Numbered from the stretch's first letter, positions 48,533 through 57,624 are shown. The stretch is 64,000 bases of DNA from Streptomyces sp. HSG2 (GCF_016598575.1 NZ_CP066801.1:4030001-4094000); one strand, 5' to 3'. The notes: generated by a model not told the origin, from the sequence alone. Numbers and translations are program-made.

Positions 48533-49599
48533 GTAGCCAAGACATTCCCGAAGAGAACCTGCCCGCCGGGCGGTCCGCAGGAGACGACGAGGCCCACTCC
48601 GGCCTCGGCGTCGCGGACGACAAGCACCCGTTCGCCGACCCGGGGCTGCCGCCCCACGAGCACCGCGTCCAGGACATCGACGAGCGGGCCGCCAAGCGCT
48701 CCGAGCGCACCGTGGCACTCCTGTTCACGATCTCGATGCTGGCCACCGTCGGCTTCATCGCCTCCTTCGTGGCGATCCCGCACGACAAGCCGATCTACGT
48801 CTGGCCGCTCGGCCACATCAACGCGCTGAACTTCGCCTTGGGGCTGACCCTGGGCGCGGCCCTGTTCTGCATCGGCGCCGGCGCCGTGCACTGGGGACGC
48901 ACGTTGATGTCGGACGAGGAGATCGCCGACGAGCGCCACCCGATCGCCGCGTCGCCCGAGGTCCGTGAGAAGGTCTTCGCCGACTTCGCCCAGGGCGCCA
49001 AGGAGTCCGGACTCGGTCGGCGCAAGTTGATCCGCAACACCATGTTCGGTGCCCTCACGCTGGTGCCGCTCTCCGGTGTCGTCCTGCTGCGCGACCTCGG
49101 TCCGCTGCCCGAGGACAAGCTGCGCCACACGCTCTGGTCCCGGGGCAAGCTGCTCATCAACCAGAACACCCACGAGCCGCTGCGGCCCTCCGACATCGCC
49201 GTCGGCTCCCTGACCTTCGCCCAGCCCGAGGGGTTGGACGAGCACGACCACGGCTTCCTCAACGAGATCGCGAAGGCCGCGCTGATGATCGTCCGGCTCC
49301 AGCCGGAGGACATCAAGGACCAGCGCGAGCTGGAGTGGTCCCACGAGGGCATCGTGGCCTACTCGAAGATCTGCACCCACGTCGGTTGCCCGGTCTCGCT
49401 GTACGAGCAGCAGACGCACCACGTGCTCTGCCCCTGCCACCAGTCCACCTTCGACCTCGCCGACGGTGCCCGCGTGATCTTCGGTCCCGCCGGCCACGCC
49501 CTGCCGCAGCTGCGCATCGGCGTGAACGACGAGGGCTACCTCGAGGCGCTCGGCGACTTCGAAGAGCCCGTCGGTCCTTCCTTCTGGGAGCGCGGATGA
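48529..49599 (+). CDS. qcrA: Cytochrome bc1 complex Rieske iron-sulfur subunit
   Basis: A 356-residue protein longer than ordinary Rieske proteins, as usual in actinobacteria. The first 55 residues are polar, three transmembrane helices follow (starting TVALLFTISMLATVGFIAS), and the Rieske domain has the [2Fe-2S] ligands in CTHVGCPV and CPCHQSTFD. It passes electrons from quinol to cytochrome c. Overlaps qcrC at its start and qcrB at its end (ATGA at 49596-49599), so the bc1 subunits are translationally coupled. Confidence 0.96.
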   Translation: MSSQDIPEENLPAGRSAGDDEAHSGLGVADDKHPFADPGLPPHEHRVQDIDERAAKRSERTVALLFTISMLATVGFIASFVAIPHDKPIYVWPLGHINALNFALGLTLGAALFCIGAGAVHWGRTLMSDEEIADERHPIAASPEVREKVFADFAQGAKESGLGRRKLIRNTMFGALTLVPLSGVVLLRDLGPLPEDKLRHTLWSRGKLLINQNTHEPLRPSDIAVGSLTFAQPEGLDEHDHGFLNEIAKAALMIVRLQPEDIKDQRELEWSHEGIVAYSKICTHVGCPVSLYEQQTHHVLCPCHQSTFDLADGARVIFGPAGHALPQLRIGVNDEGYLEALGDFEEPVGPSFWERG

Positions 49600-51257
49600 G
49601 CACTACACCGAACGCACCGAGCACCCCGGCGGGGGACGCTGCGAGCCGCCCCCGCGGGAAGGCGCCGGCCGGCGAGCGCGTCGCCGACTGGGCGGACGGC
49701 CGACTGGGGATCTTCACCCTGGCCAAGGCCAACATGCGCAAGATCTTCCCGGACCACTGGTCCTTCATGTTGGGCGAGATCTGCCTCTACAGCTTCCTCA
49801 TCATCATCCTCACGGGTGTGTACCTGACCCTGTTCTTCCACCCCTCGATGAACGAGGTGGAGTACCACGGCAGCTACATCCCCATGCAGGGCCAGCTGAT
49901 GAGCGAGGCCTACAAGTCGACGCTGGACATCAGCTTCGACATCCGCGGTGGCCTGCTCATCCGGCAGATCCACCACTGGGCGGCGATCGTCTTCATCGCC
50001 GGCATGTTCGTGCACATGATGCGCGTCTTCTTCACCGGCGCCTTCCGCAAGCCGCGCGAGATCAACTGGCTGTTCGGCTTCCTGCTGTTCGTGCTGGGCA
50101 TGTTCACCGGGTTCACCGGCTACTCGCTCCCCGACGACCTGCTCTCCGGCACGGGTGTCCGCTTCACCCAGGGCGCGATCCTGTCGGTGCCGATCGTCGG
50201 CACGTACATCTCGATGTTCCTCTTCGGCGGCGAATTCCCCGGAGACGACTTCATCGCGCGGTTCTACTCGATCCACATCCTGCTCCTGCCGGGCATCATG
50301 CTGGGCCTCGTGGTGGCCCACCTGATCCTCGTCGTCTACCACAAGCACACGCAGTACGCGGGCCCCGGCAAGAACAACAAGAACGTCGTCGGCATGCCCC
50401 TGCTGCCGGTGTACATGGCGAAGGCCGGAGGCTTCTTCTTCCTGGTCTTCGGACTGATCGCGGCCTTCTCGGCGATCGCCACGGTCAACCCCATCTGGAA
50501 CCTCGGCCCCTACCGGCCGGACCTGGTCTCCACCGGCGCGCAGCCCGACTGGTACATGGGCTTCGCCGAGGGTCTGGTGCGCGCCATGCCCGGCTGGGAG
50601 ATCAACTTCTGGGGCCACACGTTGGCACTCGGCGTGTTCATCCCGCTGGTGATCTTCGGTCTGTTCCTCGGCGTCATCGCGCTCTACCCGTTCATCGAGT
50701 CCTGGGTGACCGGCGACAAGCGCGAGCACCACATCCTGGACCGCCCGCGCAACGCCCCGACCCGGACCGGCTTCGGCGTCGCCTGGGTCACCGCCTACAT
50801 GATCATGCTGATCGGCGGCGGCAACGACCTGGTGGCCACCCACTTCGATCTGTCGATCAACGCGGTCACCTGGTTCGTCCGGATCGGGTTCTTCGCCGGG
50901 CCGGTCATCGCCTTCGTGGTCACCAAGCGGATCTGCCTCGGCCTCCAGCGCCGGGACCGGGACAAGGTGCTGCACGGTCGCGAGACGGGCATCATCAAGC
51001 GTCTGCCGCACGGCGAGTTCATCGAGGTCCACGAACCGCTCAGCCAGGAGGCCCTGCACAACCTCACGGCCCACGAGCAGTACCCGCCCGCGCGGATCGA
51101 GCCCGAGGTCGACGAGAACGGCGTCCGCCGCAAGGTCAAGAGCTCCGAGAAGCTCCGGGCCAAGCTCAGCAACGCCTATTACGGCAAGGGCAACCAGATC
51201 CCCAAGCCCACCGTCGAGGAGTACGAGGAGATCACCAGCGGTCACGGCCACCACTGA
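49596..51257 (+). CDS. qcrB: Cytochrome bc1 complex cytochrome b subunit
   Basis: A 553-residue cytochrome b. Two pairs of heme-ligating His are visible: one pair across RQIHHWAAIVFIAGMFVHMM and one across YSIHILLLPGIMLGLVVAHL, with the quinol-site loop in PDWYMGFAEG (PEWY in many others). The C-terminus extends past the last helix by about 110 cytosolic residues, a common feature in actinobacteria. ATG 49596 overlaps the qcrA stop. The unit ctaE-qcrCAB ends at the terminator 51278-51316. Confidence 0.97.
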   Translation: MSTTPNAPSTPAGDAASRPRGKAPAGERVADWADGRLGIFTLAKANMRKIFPDHWSFMLGEICLYSFLIIILTGVYLTLFFHPSMNEVEYHGSYIPMQGQLMSEAYKSTLDISFDIRGGLLIRQIHHWAAIVFIAGMFVHMMRVFFTGAFRKPREINWLFGFLLFVLGMFTGFTGYSLPDDLLSGTGVRFTQGAILSVPIVGTYISMFLFGGEFPGDDFIARFYSIHILLLPGIMLGLVVAHLILVVYHKHTQYAGPGKNNKNVVGMPLLPVYMAKAGGFFFLVFGLIAAFSAIATVNPIWNLGPYRPDLVSTGAQPDWYMGFAEGLVRAMPGWEINFWGHTLALGVFIPLVIFGLFLGVIALYPFIESWVTGDKREHHILDRPRNAPTRTGFGVAWVTAYMIMLIGGGNDLVATHFDLSINAVTWFVRIGFFAGPVIAFVVTKRICLGLQRRDRDKVLHGRETGIIKRLPHGEFIEVHEPLSQEALHNLTAHEQYPPARIEPEVDENGVRRKVKSSEKLRAKLSNAYYGKGNQIPKPTVEEYEEITSGHGHH

Positions 51258-51277
51258 TTCCCCGCGTCGCCACAGAA

Positions 51278-51316
51278 GCCGAGGGCCCCGTCCGGTCACA
51301 GGACGGGGCCCTCGGC
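51278..51316 (+). terminator. Strong terminator after qcrB
   Basis: GCCGAGGGCCCCGTCC (51278-51293) pairs perfectly with 51301-51316, a 16-bp stem with a 7-base loop, 20 bp past the qcrB stop. A U-tract is only weakly present. Confidence 0.85.
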
Positions 51317-51415
51317 CCTTCGCGGAGTGGATAGGGTGGACCCCGTACGGCGGAACCGGTCACCCCGGCGCCCCCGGCCCCGTCCCACCCCCCGAACCCA
51401 TCCAGGAGCGGCCCG

Positions 51416-52480
51416 ATGAGCGCTGTGACCCCCGCCGGAGGCGACACCGCGGCGGGCCGTTCCTGGCCCGTCCTGCTCGACGGCCTGCTCGCCGGCAGGG
51501 ACCTCACGGCGGAGGACACCGCTTGGGCGATGGATCTGATCATGCGCGGTGAGGCCACCGACGCGCAGATCGCCGGGTTCGCCGTGGCGCTGCGGGCCAA
51601 GGGCGAGACCGTCGGGGAGATCACCGGACTGGTCCGGGCCATGTACCGGCACGCCCATGTGATCGAGGTCCCGGGGGAGACGGTCGACATCGTCGGCACG
51701 GGAGGCGACGGCGCGCGCACCGTCAACATCTCCACCATGGCGGCGATCGTCGTCGCCGGCACCGGGGCGCGGGTCGTCAAGCACGGCAACCGCGCCGCGT
51801 CGTCGGCGTCGGGCGCCTCCGACGTCCTGGAGAAGCTCGGTGTCGATCTGGACCTGACGCCGGCCCGCGTCGCGGAGGTCGCCCGGGAGATCGGGATCAC
51901 CTTCTGTTTCGCGGTGAGGTTCCATCCCGCGCTGCGGCACGTGGCGGCGGCACGGAGCCAGCTCGGCGTCCGCACCGTGTTCAACTTCCTCGGCCCGCTG
52001 ACCAATCCGGCCCGGGTGCGGGCGCAGGCCGTCGGCGTCGCCGACCCGCGGATGGCCCCGATCATCGCGGGGGTCCTCGCCGAACGCGGCAGCTCCGCCT
52101 TGGTCTTCCGGGGCGACGACGGCCTCGACGAGCTGACCACCACGGCCACCTCCCGGATCTGGGAGGTCCGCGACGGCCGGGTGGTCGAGCGGGCCTTCGA
52201 TCCGCGGTCGGTCGGGCTCGACCTGGTGCCGGTCGACGCCCTGCGCGGCGCCGACGCCTCCTACAACGCGGACGTGGCCCGCCGACTGCTGAACGGCGAA
52301 CGGGGTCCGGTACGCGACGCGGTCCTGCTGAACTCGGCCGCGGCGCTGGTGGCGTTGGAGAGGGCCGAGGGACCTCTGACAGATCGGCTGCGGGCCGGGA
52401 TGGCCCGGGCGGCCGAGGCGGTCGACTCGGGGGCGGCCCGACGCGTCCTGGAGCGCTGGGTGGCGTCCGGCGGCGCCTGA
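51416..52480 (+). CDS. trpD: Anthranilate phosphoribosyltransferase
   Basis: A 354-residue enzyme joining anthranilate to PRPP in tryptophan synthesis. Signature blocks are VDIVGTGGDGARTVNISTMA (PRPP loop), VKHGNRAASSASGASDVLEKLG and RTVFNFLGPLTNPARV. Length and motifs are complete. It is single: no other trp gene is in the window, which is common in Streptomyces where trp genes are scattered. ATG 51416 follows AGGAGCG. No attenuator-like leader is seen. Confidence 0.95.
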   Translation: MSAVTPAGGDTAAGRSWPVLLDGLLAGRDLTAEDTAWAMDLIMRGEATDAQIAGFAVALRAKGETVGEITGLVRAMYRHAHVIEVPGETVDIVGTGGDGARTVNISTMAAIVVAGTGARVVKHGNRAASSASGASDVLEKLGVDLDLTPARVAEVAREIGITFCFAVRFHPALRHVAAARSQLGVRTVFNFLGPLTNPARVRAQAVGVADPRMAPIIAGVLAERGSSALVFRGDDGLDELTTTATSRIWEVRDGRVVERAFDPRSVGLDLVPVDALRGADASYNADVARRLLNGERGPVRDAVLLNSAAALVALERAEGPLTDRLRAGMARAAEAVDSGAARRVLERWVASGGA

Positions 52481-52581
52481 CCGACCCGCCGCGGGCCGAG
52501 CCGCCCTCCCGGTGACCGGATCCGTTCCGCCATCCGGACCCGGGTTGCGACACATCGCCCGTTCGCGTAATTTCCCCTCCA

Positions 52582-52698
52582 GGTCAAGAGCGACAGTCGA
52601 AAGGCCCCGGCCGGCTGTCCGGCAACCCTCCGTCCGTGGCGGGGTGCCCCGGGTGAAGACCGGGTCGCGGGCAGCGAGGTCCGCGACAAGCGCGGACC
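52582..52698 (+). ncRNA. SAM-IV-type riboswitch
   Basis: The sequence follows the SAM-IV pattern I remember from actinobacteria: GGTCAAGAGCGACAG at the 5' end, CCCCGGCCGGCTGTCCGGCAA, then CCTCC and GGCGGGGTGCCCCGGG, the closing GAAGACC, and the 3' part ending GACAAGCGCGGACC. The P1 helix is GGTC (52582-52585) with GACC (52658-52661). This class binds S-adenosylmethionine and controls sulfur-amino-acid genes. Coordinates of the 3' end come from matching the family's usual length of about 117 nt. Expression platform: see the next feature and the finding on this region. Confidence 0.82.
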
Positions 52699-52776
52699 CC
52701 TCGCACGCCGGTGACGGCGTGGGGCCAGGGGTCCTGGTCGTTCGAGGGAGTTCTCATGAGCCGGCGAATGCGCTAG
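52698..52776 (+). promoter_or_regulatory. Riboswitch expression platform with six-codon upstream ORF
   Basis: CCCTCG (52698-52703), directly at the aptamer's 3' edge, is complementary to CGAGGG (52743-52748), which forms part of the ribosome site CGAGGGAG. Seven bases later an ATG opens a complete mini-ORF, MSRRMR-stop (52756-52776). Between them a perfect hairpin CACGCCG-GTGA-CGGCGTG (52704-52721) can form. Ligand-dependent pairing could therefore mask or expose this start. Whether the mini-peptide is made, or only its translation matters, is unknown. Confidence 0.5.
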
Positions 52777-53003
52777 GGCGTGCCGCGGACGTGGCGTCCG
52801 CACCGCCCGCGTGGGTCGTGGTGTCCGCCCGCCCGCCCGTGCCGTCCCGTCGCCACGTCACCCCACCGCCGGGCGACGCCCGACGGGCGGGACGCCCGCA
52901 CCACGCCCGGGGCCGTGACGCTCCGCCATCAGTCTCCCCTCCCGCCACCGTGCTCGACCAGACGTCGTTCGCGCGGGGGCTCGTGCCGCACAGGAGTACC
53001 CCC

Positions 53004-54443
53004 ATGCCCGCCACCGCCACTGCCACCGCCGTCGCCCCCGTCTCGACCACCGCCGACCGAGAGCTGTCCTCCCCCCTGCCCGTTCTCGGTCTCGACGTGA
53101 GCGTGCCGCTCGTCACCGGCGGGGAAGTCGCCTACGCCGCACTCGACTACGCCGCGAGCGCCCCCGTGCTGCGACGGGTGTGGGACGACGTCGCCGCCTA
53201 CGCCCCCTACTACGGCAGTGTGCACCGAGGTGCCGGGTACCTGTCCCGGCTGTCCACCGACCTCTTCGAGGAGTCCCGCCGGACCGTCGGGGCCTTCCTC
53301 GACTGTCGCGACGACGACCAGGTGGTCTTCACCCGATCCACCACCGACAGCCTCAACCTGCTCGCCGCCGCGCTCCCGGCGGGGTGCCGAGTCTACGTCT
53401 TCGAGACCGAGCACCACGCCTCCCTCTTGGCGTGGCGGGGCGCCGACGTCACCTACCTCGACGCCCCCCGCGGCCCTCGGGAGGCCGTCGAGACCCTGAG
53501 CGAGGCGCTCGCCCACCGGAACCGCGACCGTCCGGCGCTGGTCTGCGTCACCGGGGCCTCGAACGTGACGGGAGAGTTGTGGCCGGTACGCGAACTCGCC
53601 GCCGCGGCACGGGAGCACGGCGCCCGCACCGTGCTCGACGCGGCGCAGCTCGCCCCGCACCACCCGGTCTCACTGCGGGAACTCGACGTGGACTGGGTGG
53701 CCCTGTCGGGCCACAAGCTCCACGCTCCGTTCGGGTCCGGTGTCCTGGCGGGCCGAGCCGACTGGCTGCGCGCGGCCGAACCCCACCTCGCCGGCGGCGG
53801 CGCCAGCCGGAGCGTCGTGCGGCGACCCGACGGCGCGGTGGACGTCACCTGGCACGACGACGCCGCCCGGCACGAGGCCGGCTCGCCCAACGTCATCGGG
53901 GCCTACGCCCTCGCCTCGGCCTGCCGCGCGCTCGGGGAGGCCGGGCTCGAGACGCTGGCCGCTCGCGAGCGAGGCCTGATCGACATCGTGCGGGAGGGCC
54001 TGGCCGACGTCCCCGAGGTGCGGTTCCTGTCGCTCTTCGGGGACGACGCTCCGCGCGTCGGGGTGCTGTCCTTCGTCGTCGACGGCTGGGACGGCTCCCA
54101 CTTCGCAGCCGCCCTCTCCGCCGAGCACGGGATCGGGGTACGGGACGGTCTCTTCTGCGCACACCCGCTGGTGCGGGTCCTGCTCGGCGGTGGCTCCGGC
54201 ACGCCCGGGGGCTGCGGGAGCGAGGTCGCGCCGGGCGAGGAGCGCCTCGGGGCCGTCCGCGTCAGCTTCGGCGCGGGCACGCCCGTGGAGCACGTGGAAC
54301 GGTTCGTGACCGCCACGCGCGAATTGGTGCGGAACGGCGCGCGGTGGACCTACCGGAACGAGGGGGGACGCCCCGTGCCGGGACCCGCCGCGCGCCGAGC
54401 GGCCCCGGCCGGGGCCCGGGCGCCGCGACAGCCGATCTCGTGA
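53004..54443 (+). CDS. Class-V aminotransferase (cysteine desulfurase-like), SAM-riboswitch controlled
   Basis: A 479-residue PLP enzyme of the aminotransferase class-V fold. Recognisable blocks are ALDYAASAPVLRRVWDDVA, VVFTRSTTDSLNLLAAALP, YVFETEHHASLLAW, VLDAAQLAPHHPVSLREL and the PLP Lys in VALSGHKLHAPFGSGVLAG. Cys is present in LFCAHPLV, not in a typical desulfurase position, so desulfurase, lyase or another reaction are all possible. ATG 53004 has AGGAG at the ideal distance. The riboswitch ties it to SAM levels, so a role in sulfur amino-acid or SAM-related metabolism is inferred. The last 30 residues are Pro/Ala/Arg-rich and probably disordered. Confidence 0.85.
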   Translation: MPATATATAVAPVSTTADRELSSPLPVLGLDVSVPLVTGGEVAYAALDYAASAPVLRRVWDDVAAYAPYYGSVHRGAGYLSRLSTDLFEESRRTVGAFLDCRDDDQVVFTRSTTDSLNLLAAALPAGCRVYVFETEHHASLLAWRGADVTYLDAPRGPREAVETLSEALAHRNRDRPALVCVTGASNVTGELWPVRELAAAAREHGARTVLDAAQLAPHHPVSLRELDVDWVALSGHKLHAPFGSGVLAGRADWLRAAEPHLAGGGASRSVVRRPDGAVDVTWHDDAARHEAGSPNVIGAYALASACRALGEAGLETLAARERGLIDIVREGLADVPEVRFLSLFGDDAPRVGVLSFVVDGWDGSHFAAALSAEHGIGVRDGLFCAHPLVRVLLGGGSGTPGGCGSEVAPGEERLGAVRVSFGAGTPVEHVERFVTATRELVRNGARWTYRNEGGRPVPGPAARRAAPAGARAPRQPIS

Positions 54444-54536
54444 CCCAGATCTCCGGCTCAAGCCCCGCCGACGACCCCGGTCCGCCCGGTGCGCGGACTC
54501 CGCCCGCGCGCCCGCGGGTGCCGGGACCCGGCGAGG

Positions 54537-54818
54537 TCAGCCGTCCAGACCGATCGAGAACGCCGCCTCCAGATCGTGCTGGGAGTACGTCCGGAACGCC
54601 ACGTGGGTGTCCGTGCCCAGGACACCGGGGATCTTGCTGATCCGCCCGGGGATGACGTCGGCCAACTCCTCGTGTTCCCCGACCCGGACCATGGCGATCA
54701 GGTCGTGGCCGCCTGTCACGGAGAAGACCTCGCTGACGCTCTCCAGCGAGGCGATCTCCTCCGCGATCTCGGGGATCCGGTCCACGGTTGTCTTGATGAG
54801 GACGATCGCGGTGATCAC
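54537..54818 (-). CDS. Stand-alone Lrp/AsnC ligand-binding (RAM) domain protein
   Basis: A 93-residue protein, MITAIVLIKTTVDRIPEIAEEI onward, with VSEVFSVTGGHDLIAMVRVG and GVLGTDTHVAFRTYS: the alpha/beta RAM fold of Lrp-family regulators without the DNA-binding domain. Such proteins bind amino acids and may modulate full-length partners by forming mixed oligomers. The GTG at 54818 is the only suitable start. It is convergent with the aminotransferase gene. Confidence 0.87.
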   Translation of the reverse strand: MITAIVLIKTTVDRIPEIAEEIASLESVSEVFSVTGGHDLIAMVRVGEHEELADVIPGRISKIPGVLGTDTHVAFRTYSQHDLEAAFSIGLDG

Positions 54819-54854
54819 GGTGGGTGCTCCTCGGGTTCGGCGCTCGGGTGCTGT

Positions 54855-55715
54855 TCACTCTAGACCCGGGTCGGTCCTCTGCTCGCCCCTCGGGGTGCCG
54901 GGCCGGGCCTCCGGCGCCTCTCCCGGTCCCGGGTGGGTTCCGGTGCGTCGGCCCCGACCGCCCGCCGCACCCCCGCTCGCCCCCGCGTCGACCGTCGGCG
55001 CGGGGGTCGATCGTCCGAAGCGGGCCCAGGCGTAGAGGAATCCCAGGGTGAAGCCCACCACGTGGGCGAGGTAGGCCACTCCCGGCCCCTCGCCCGTGCG
55101 TCCGAGCGCCAGCCACTGCAGCGCCGCCCAGAAGGGCAGGACCACCCACGCGGGGAAGCGCAGGGGCAGGAAGAACAGGAACGGCAGGAGACTGGTCACC
55201 CGGGCTCTCGGGAAGAGGTACAGGAAGGCGCCGAGGACGGCGGAGATCGCCCCGGACGCCCCGACCAGAGCCTGTCGTGAGTCGTGGTGGGCCACCGCGT
55301 AGCCGACCAGCGCGAGGTAGCCGCAGCCGGCGGCGAAGAGCAGGAACTGCCCGCGACCCATCCGCTCCTCGGTCATCGTCCCGAAGACGCGCAGGAACAG
55401 CATGTTTCCGAGCAGGTGAACCCAGCTCGCGTGCGCGAAGAGCGCGGTGACCGGCGTGAGCAGCGCACGCGGCGCGTGCGAGAAGAGATCGGCGGGGACC
55501 ACGCCCCACCGGCGGAACCAGGCGTTCCGGGCGGCCTCCAGTTCGTCCCCCGTCCCCCACAGAGGGTTGAGTCCGGCCGCCGGGCCGACCAGGAAGACCA
55601 GGCAGCACGCGGCGATCAGTCCGTACGTCACCACGGCCGCGGCCGGTTCGTCGGAAGGGCGCGGCGAGGCCGCCCCGGCCCGTCGGACCCGGGACGAGCG
55701 CCATTCACGGATCAT
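54855..55715 (-). CDS. Rhomboid-family intramembrane serine protease
   Basis: A 286-residue membrane protease. The catalytic Ser is in VGASGAISAVLGAFL and the partner His in YLAHVVGFTLGFLYA; HASWVHLLGNMLFLRVFG is the standard helix-2 region. About six helices are visible, with a Gly/Pro-rich cytosolic tail of 60 residues. Rhomboids cleave transmembrane substrates; the substrate here is unknown. The ATG at 55715 gives a basic N-terminus (MIREWRSSRVRR). Its end is 36 bp from the RAM-domain gene on the same strand, so they may be cotranscribed. Confidence 0.9.
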   Translation of the reverse strand: MIREWRSSRVRRAGAASPRPSDEPAAAVVTYGLIAACCLVFLVGPAAGLNPLWGTGDELEAARNAWFRRWGVVPADLFSHAPRALLTPVTALFAHASWVHLLGNMLFLRVFGTMTEERMGRGQFLLFAAGCGYLALVGYAVAHHDSRQALVGASGAISAVLGAFLYLFPRARVTSLLPFLFFLPLRFPAWVVLPFWAALQWLALGRTGEGPGVAYLAHVVGFTLGFLYAWARFGRSTPAPTVDAGASGGAAGGRGRRTGTHPGPGEAPEARPGTPRGEQRTDPGLE

Positions 55716-55868
55716 GGGTACAGATCATGACCGACCCCCGTGCCCGGGATCGGGTGCCTCGCCGCCGGACCGGAGGGCGTCGACCGTCCGACAGGGCCTA
55801 GGGTGGCGAGCCACGCGCGCCGGGACGTCCGGGGCGTCGCCGACCCGGGAAGAAGGCGGAAAGCCACG

Positions 55869-56108
55869 ATGACAGTTCCCCTGCCGACCGCCACGACGCG
55901 CTGGCGCTGCACGTTGTGCGGCAACCTCACGCGGTTCGACGTCACCCGGTCCTCACGGGTCGTGGAGTACGTCCATCTGGACCTCGCCGGCGAGCCGAAG
56001 GTCGAGGAGCGCCGGGTGGTGAGTGAGACCATCGAGTCCGTGCGGTGCCGTTGGTGCGACGCCGCGGACCGGGTGGAACTGGTGGACAGGCCGGGTCCCG
56101 CGTCCTGA
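55869..56108 (+). CDS. Small zinc-ribbon protein
   Basis: A 79-residue protein, MTVPLPTATTRWRCTLCGNL onward, with CTLC near residue 14 and VRCRWCDAADRVEL near residue 60, which together make a four-Cys zinc site around a beta-rich middle (FDVTRSSRVVEYVHLDLAG). I know it only as a conserved actinobacterial hypothetical. AAGAAGGCGGAAAG precedes the ATG at a reasonable distance. It is upstream of the NYN-domain gene in the same orientation (75-bp gap). Confidence 0.82.
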   Translation: MTVPLPTATTRWRCTLCGNLTRFDVTRSSRVVEYVHLDLAGEPKVEERRVVSETIESVRCRWCDAADRVELVDRPGPAS

Positions 56109-56183
56109 GGGCGCGGAACCCGGAGGTCGACCGGCGTACCGTACCGGGACGGCCGGTGGACGTGACGTGGGTTGGGGTGACGG

Positions 56184-57527
56184 ATGGTGGAGACAGAGGG
56201 CGGGGGGCCGGAGGGCGGCGCCGCCGAGGTGCTCGACCGTCCCTTGCCCGACGGCGTGCGGCGTCGCGTCGTCGGGATCGTCGCCGACGGCTTCGGTGGA
56301 CTGAGCCCTGCCGAACTGCCCACGCAGCTACGCCAGTACGCTCGTTTCACGCCGAATCGTCGGGTCAAGTTCGCGGGCAACGCCATGGCCGCCGCCGTGG
56401 AGACCGACCCCGCCTTCCGGCAGCGCATCGCCGACCGGCTCCGGCAGACCCAGGCGGAGCTGTCCGGCGCGCTCGACTCGGGCACCCCTCTCCCGGCGGC
56501 CGACCCCCTGGACGTGGCCGCGGCGGCCTACGTGTTGCGGCCTCCCGGCTGGGTGAAGCTGGTGGCCGCGGCCGGCGAGGAGGTACTCCGGGCGGATGCC
56601 GAACGGGTCGAGGAGGAGGGTCGGGCCGAGCTGGAGCGGCTCCGCGAGGAACTGACGCGTGCGCGGGAACAGGCCAGGGGCGAGGCGGAGCGGCTGCGTG
56701 GGGAGCTGGAGGCGGCGCGGAGGGAGACCGACTCCCTGCACCGCCGCTTGCGCTCCGCGCTCAGCGACGTCAAGCGCGGTGAGGCGGCCTTGCGCAAGGC
56801 ACGGGCAGAGGCGCAGGCCGTGCGGGACGAGGGGCAGGTACGGGCGTCGGCCGCCGAGAGCGAGGCCCGTCGTCTGAAGACGAGACTCGGTGAGGCGGAG
56901 GCCGCGTTGGAGGCCGCGCGCCGGGCCTCCCGCGAGGGACGGAGCGTGGAGGACATGCGGGTCCGGCTGCTGCTCGACACCTTGATGGACGCCAGTCAGG
57001 GCCTTCGCCGGGAGTTGGCACTCCCGCCGGTCTCGATGAGACCCGCGGAGACCGTGGACGCGGTCGAGCCGGGCCGGATGACCCCGAAGGACATCGCGGC
57101 GCGCGCCCTGTCCGAGGGGGATCCGGCGGTTCTCGACCAACTCCTCGCGCTGCCGCAGGCCCACTTGGTGGTGGACGGCTACAACGTGACCAAGACCGGG
57201 TATCCGCAGATGCCGCTCGACAAGCAGCGACTTCGGCTGCTCGGTCAGCTCTCCCAGCTCGCGGCGCAGACCGGGGCCGAGATCACCTGCGTCTTCGACG
57301 GGGCCGAACTCCTCGCCCCCGTCCTGCTGGCACCGCCGCGCGGGGTGAGGGTGCTCTTCTCCAAACCCGGCGTCACCGCGGACGAGTTGATCCGCCGGCT
57401 GGTCCGGGCCGAGCCGCCGGGACGCCCTGTGGTGGTCGCTTCCACGGATCGGGAGGTGGCCGACGGGGTGGCCCGCGCCGGAGCCAGACCGGTGGCCTCG
57501 GCGGTGCTTCTGAGGCGTCTTTCCTGA
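56184..57527 (+). CDS. NYN-domain (YacP/PIN-like) RNase-like protein with coiled coil
   Basis: A 447-residue cytosolic protein. Residues 20-130 are a helical N-terminal domain (VRRRVVGIVADGFGGLSPAEL, then RFTPNRRVKFAGNAMAAAV). Residues 140-255 are a long Glu/Arg/Ala-rich coiled coil. Residues 320-447 are the NYN domain with LVVDGYNVTKTGYP, CVFDGAELL and VVVASTDREVADGVA, where Asp residues form the metal site of PIN-like nucleases. YacP-type proteins take part in RNA maturation or decay. ATG 56184 is consistent with the family. Confidence 0.87.
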   Translation: MVETEGGGPEGGAAEVLDRPLPDGVRRRVVGIVADGFGGLSPAELPTQLRQYARFTPNRRVKFAGNAMAAAVETDPAFRQRIADRLRQTQAELSGALDSGTPLPAADPLDVAAAAYVLRPPGWVKLVAAAGEEVLRADAERVEEEGRAELERLREELTRAREQARGEAERLRGELEAARRETDSLHRRLRSALSDVKRGEAALRKARAEAQAVRDEGQVRASAAESEARRLKTRLGEAEAALEAARRASREGRSVEDMRVRLLLDTLMDASQGLRRELALPPVSMRPAETVDAVEPGRMTPKDIAARALSEGDPAVLDQLLALPQAHLVVDGYNVTKTGYPQMPLDKQRLRLLGQLSQLAAQTGAEITCVFDGAELLAPVLLAPPRGVRVLFSKPGVTADELIRRLVRAEPPGRPVVVASTDREVADGVARAGARPVASAVLLRRLS

Positions 57528-57624
57528 CTGTCGGCGGAGCTGCCGGGCGAGGACGCGGCGTACGCCATCTGTCCCCGATGACGGATCGGCGCGACGACCT
57601 TCGGTCAGGGTCCGGACACGGCAG

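Larger units (their letters stand above)
52481..53003. other. Long leader region of the class-V aminotransferase gene
   Basis: A 523-bp stretch between trpD and the aminotransferase. It holds the SAM-IV-type riboswitch (52582-52698), a hairpin, a six-codon ORF (52756-52776), and about 225 bp of high-GC sequence with no clear element before the coding start. Confidence 0.7.
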
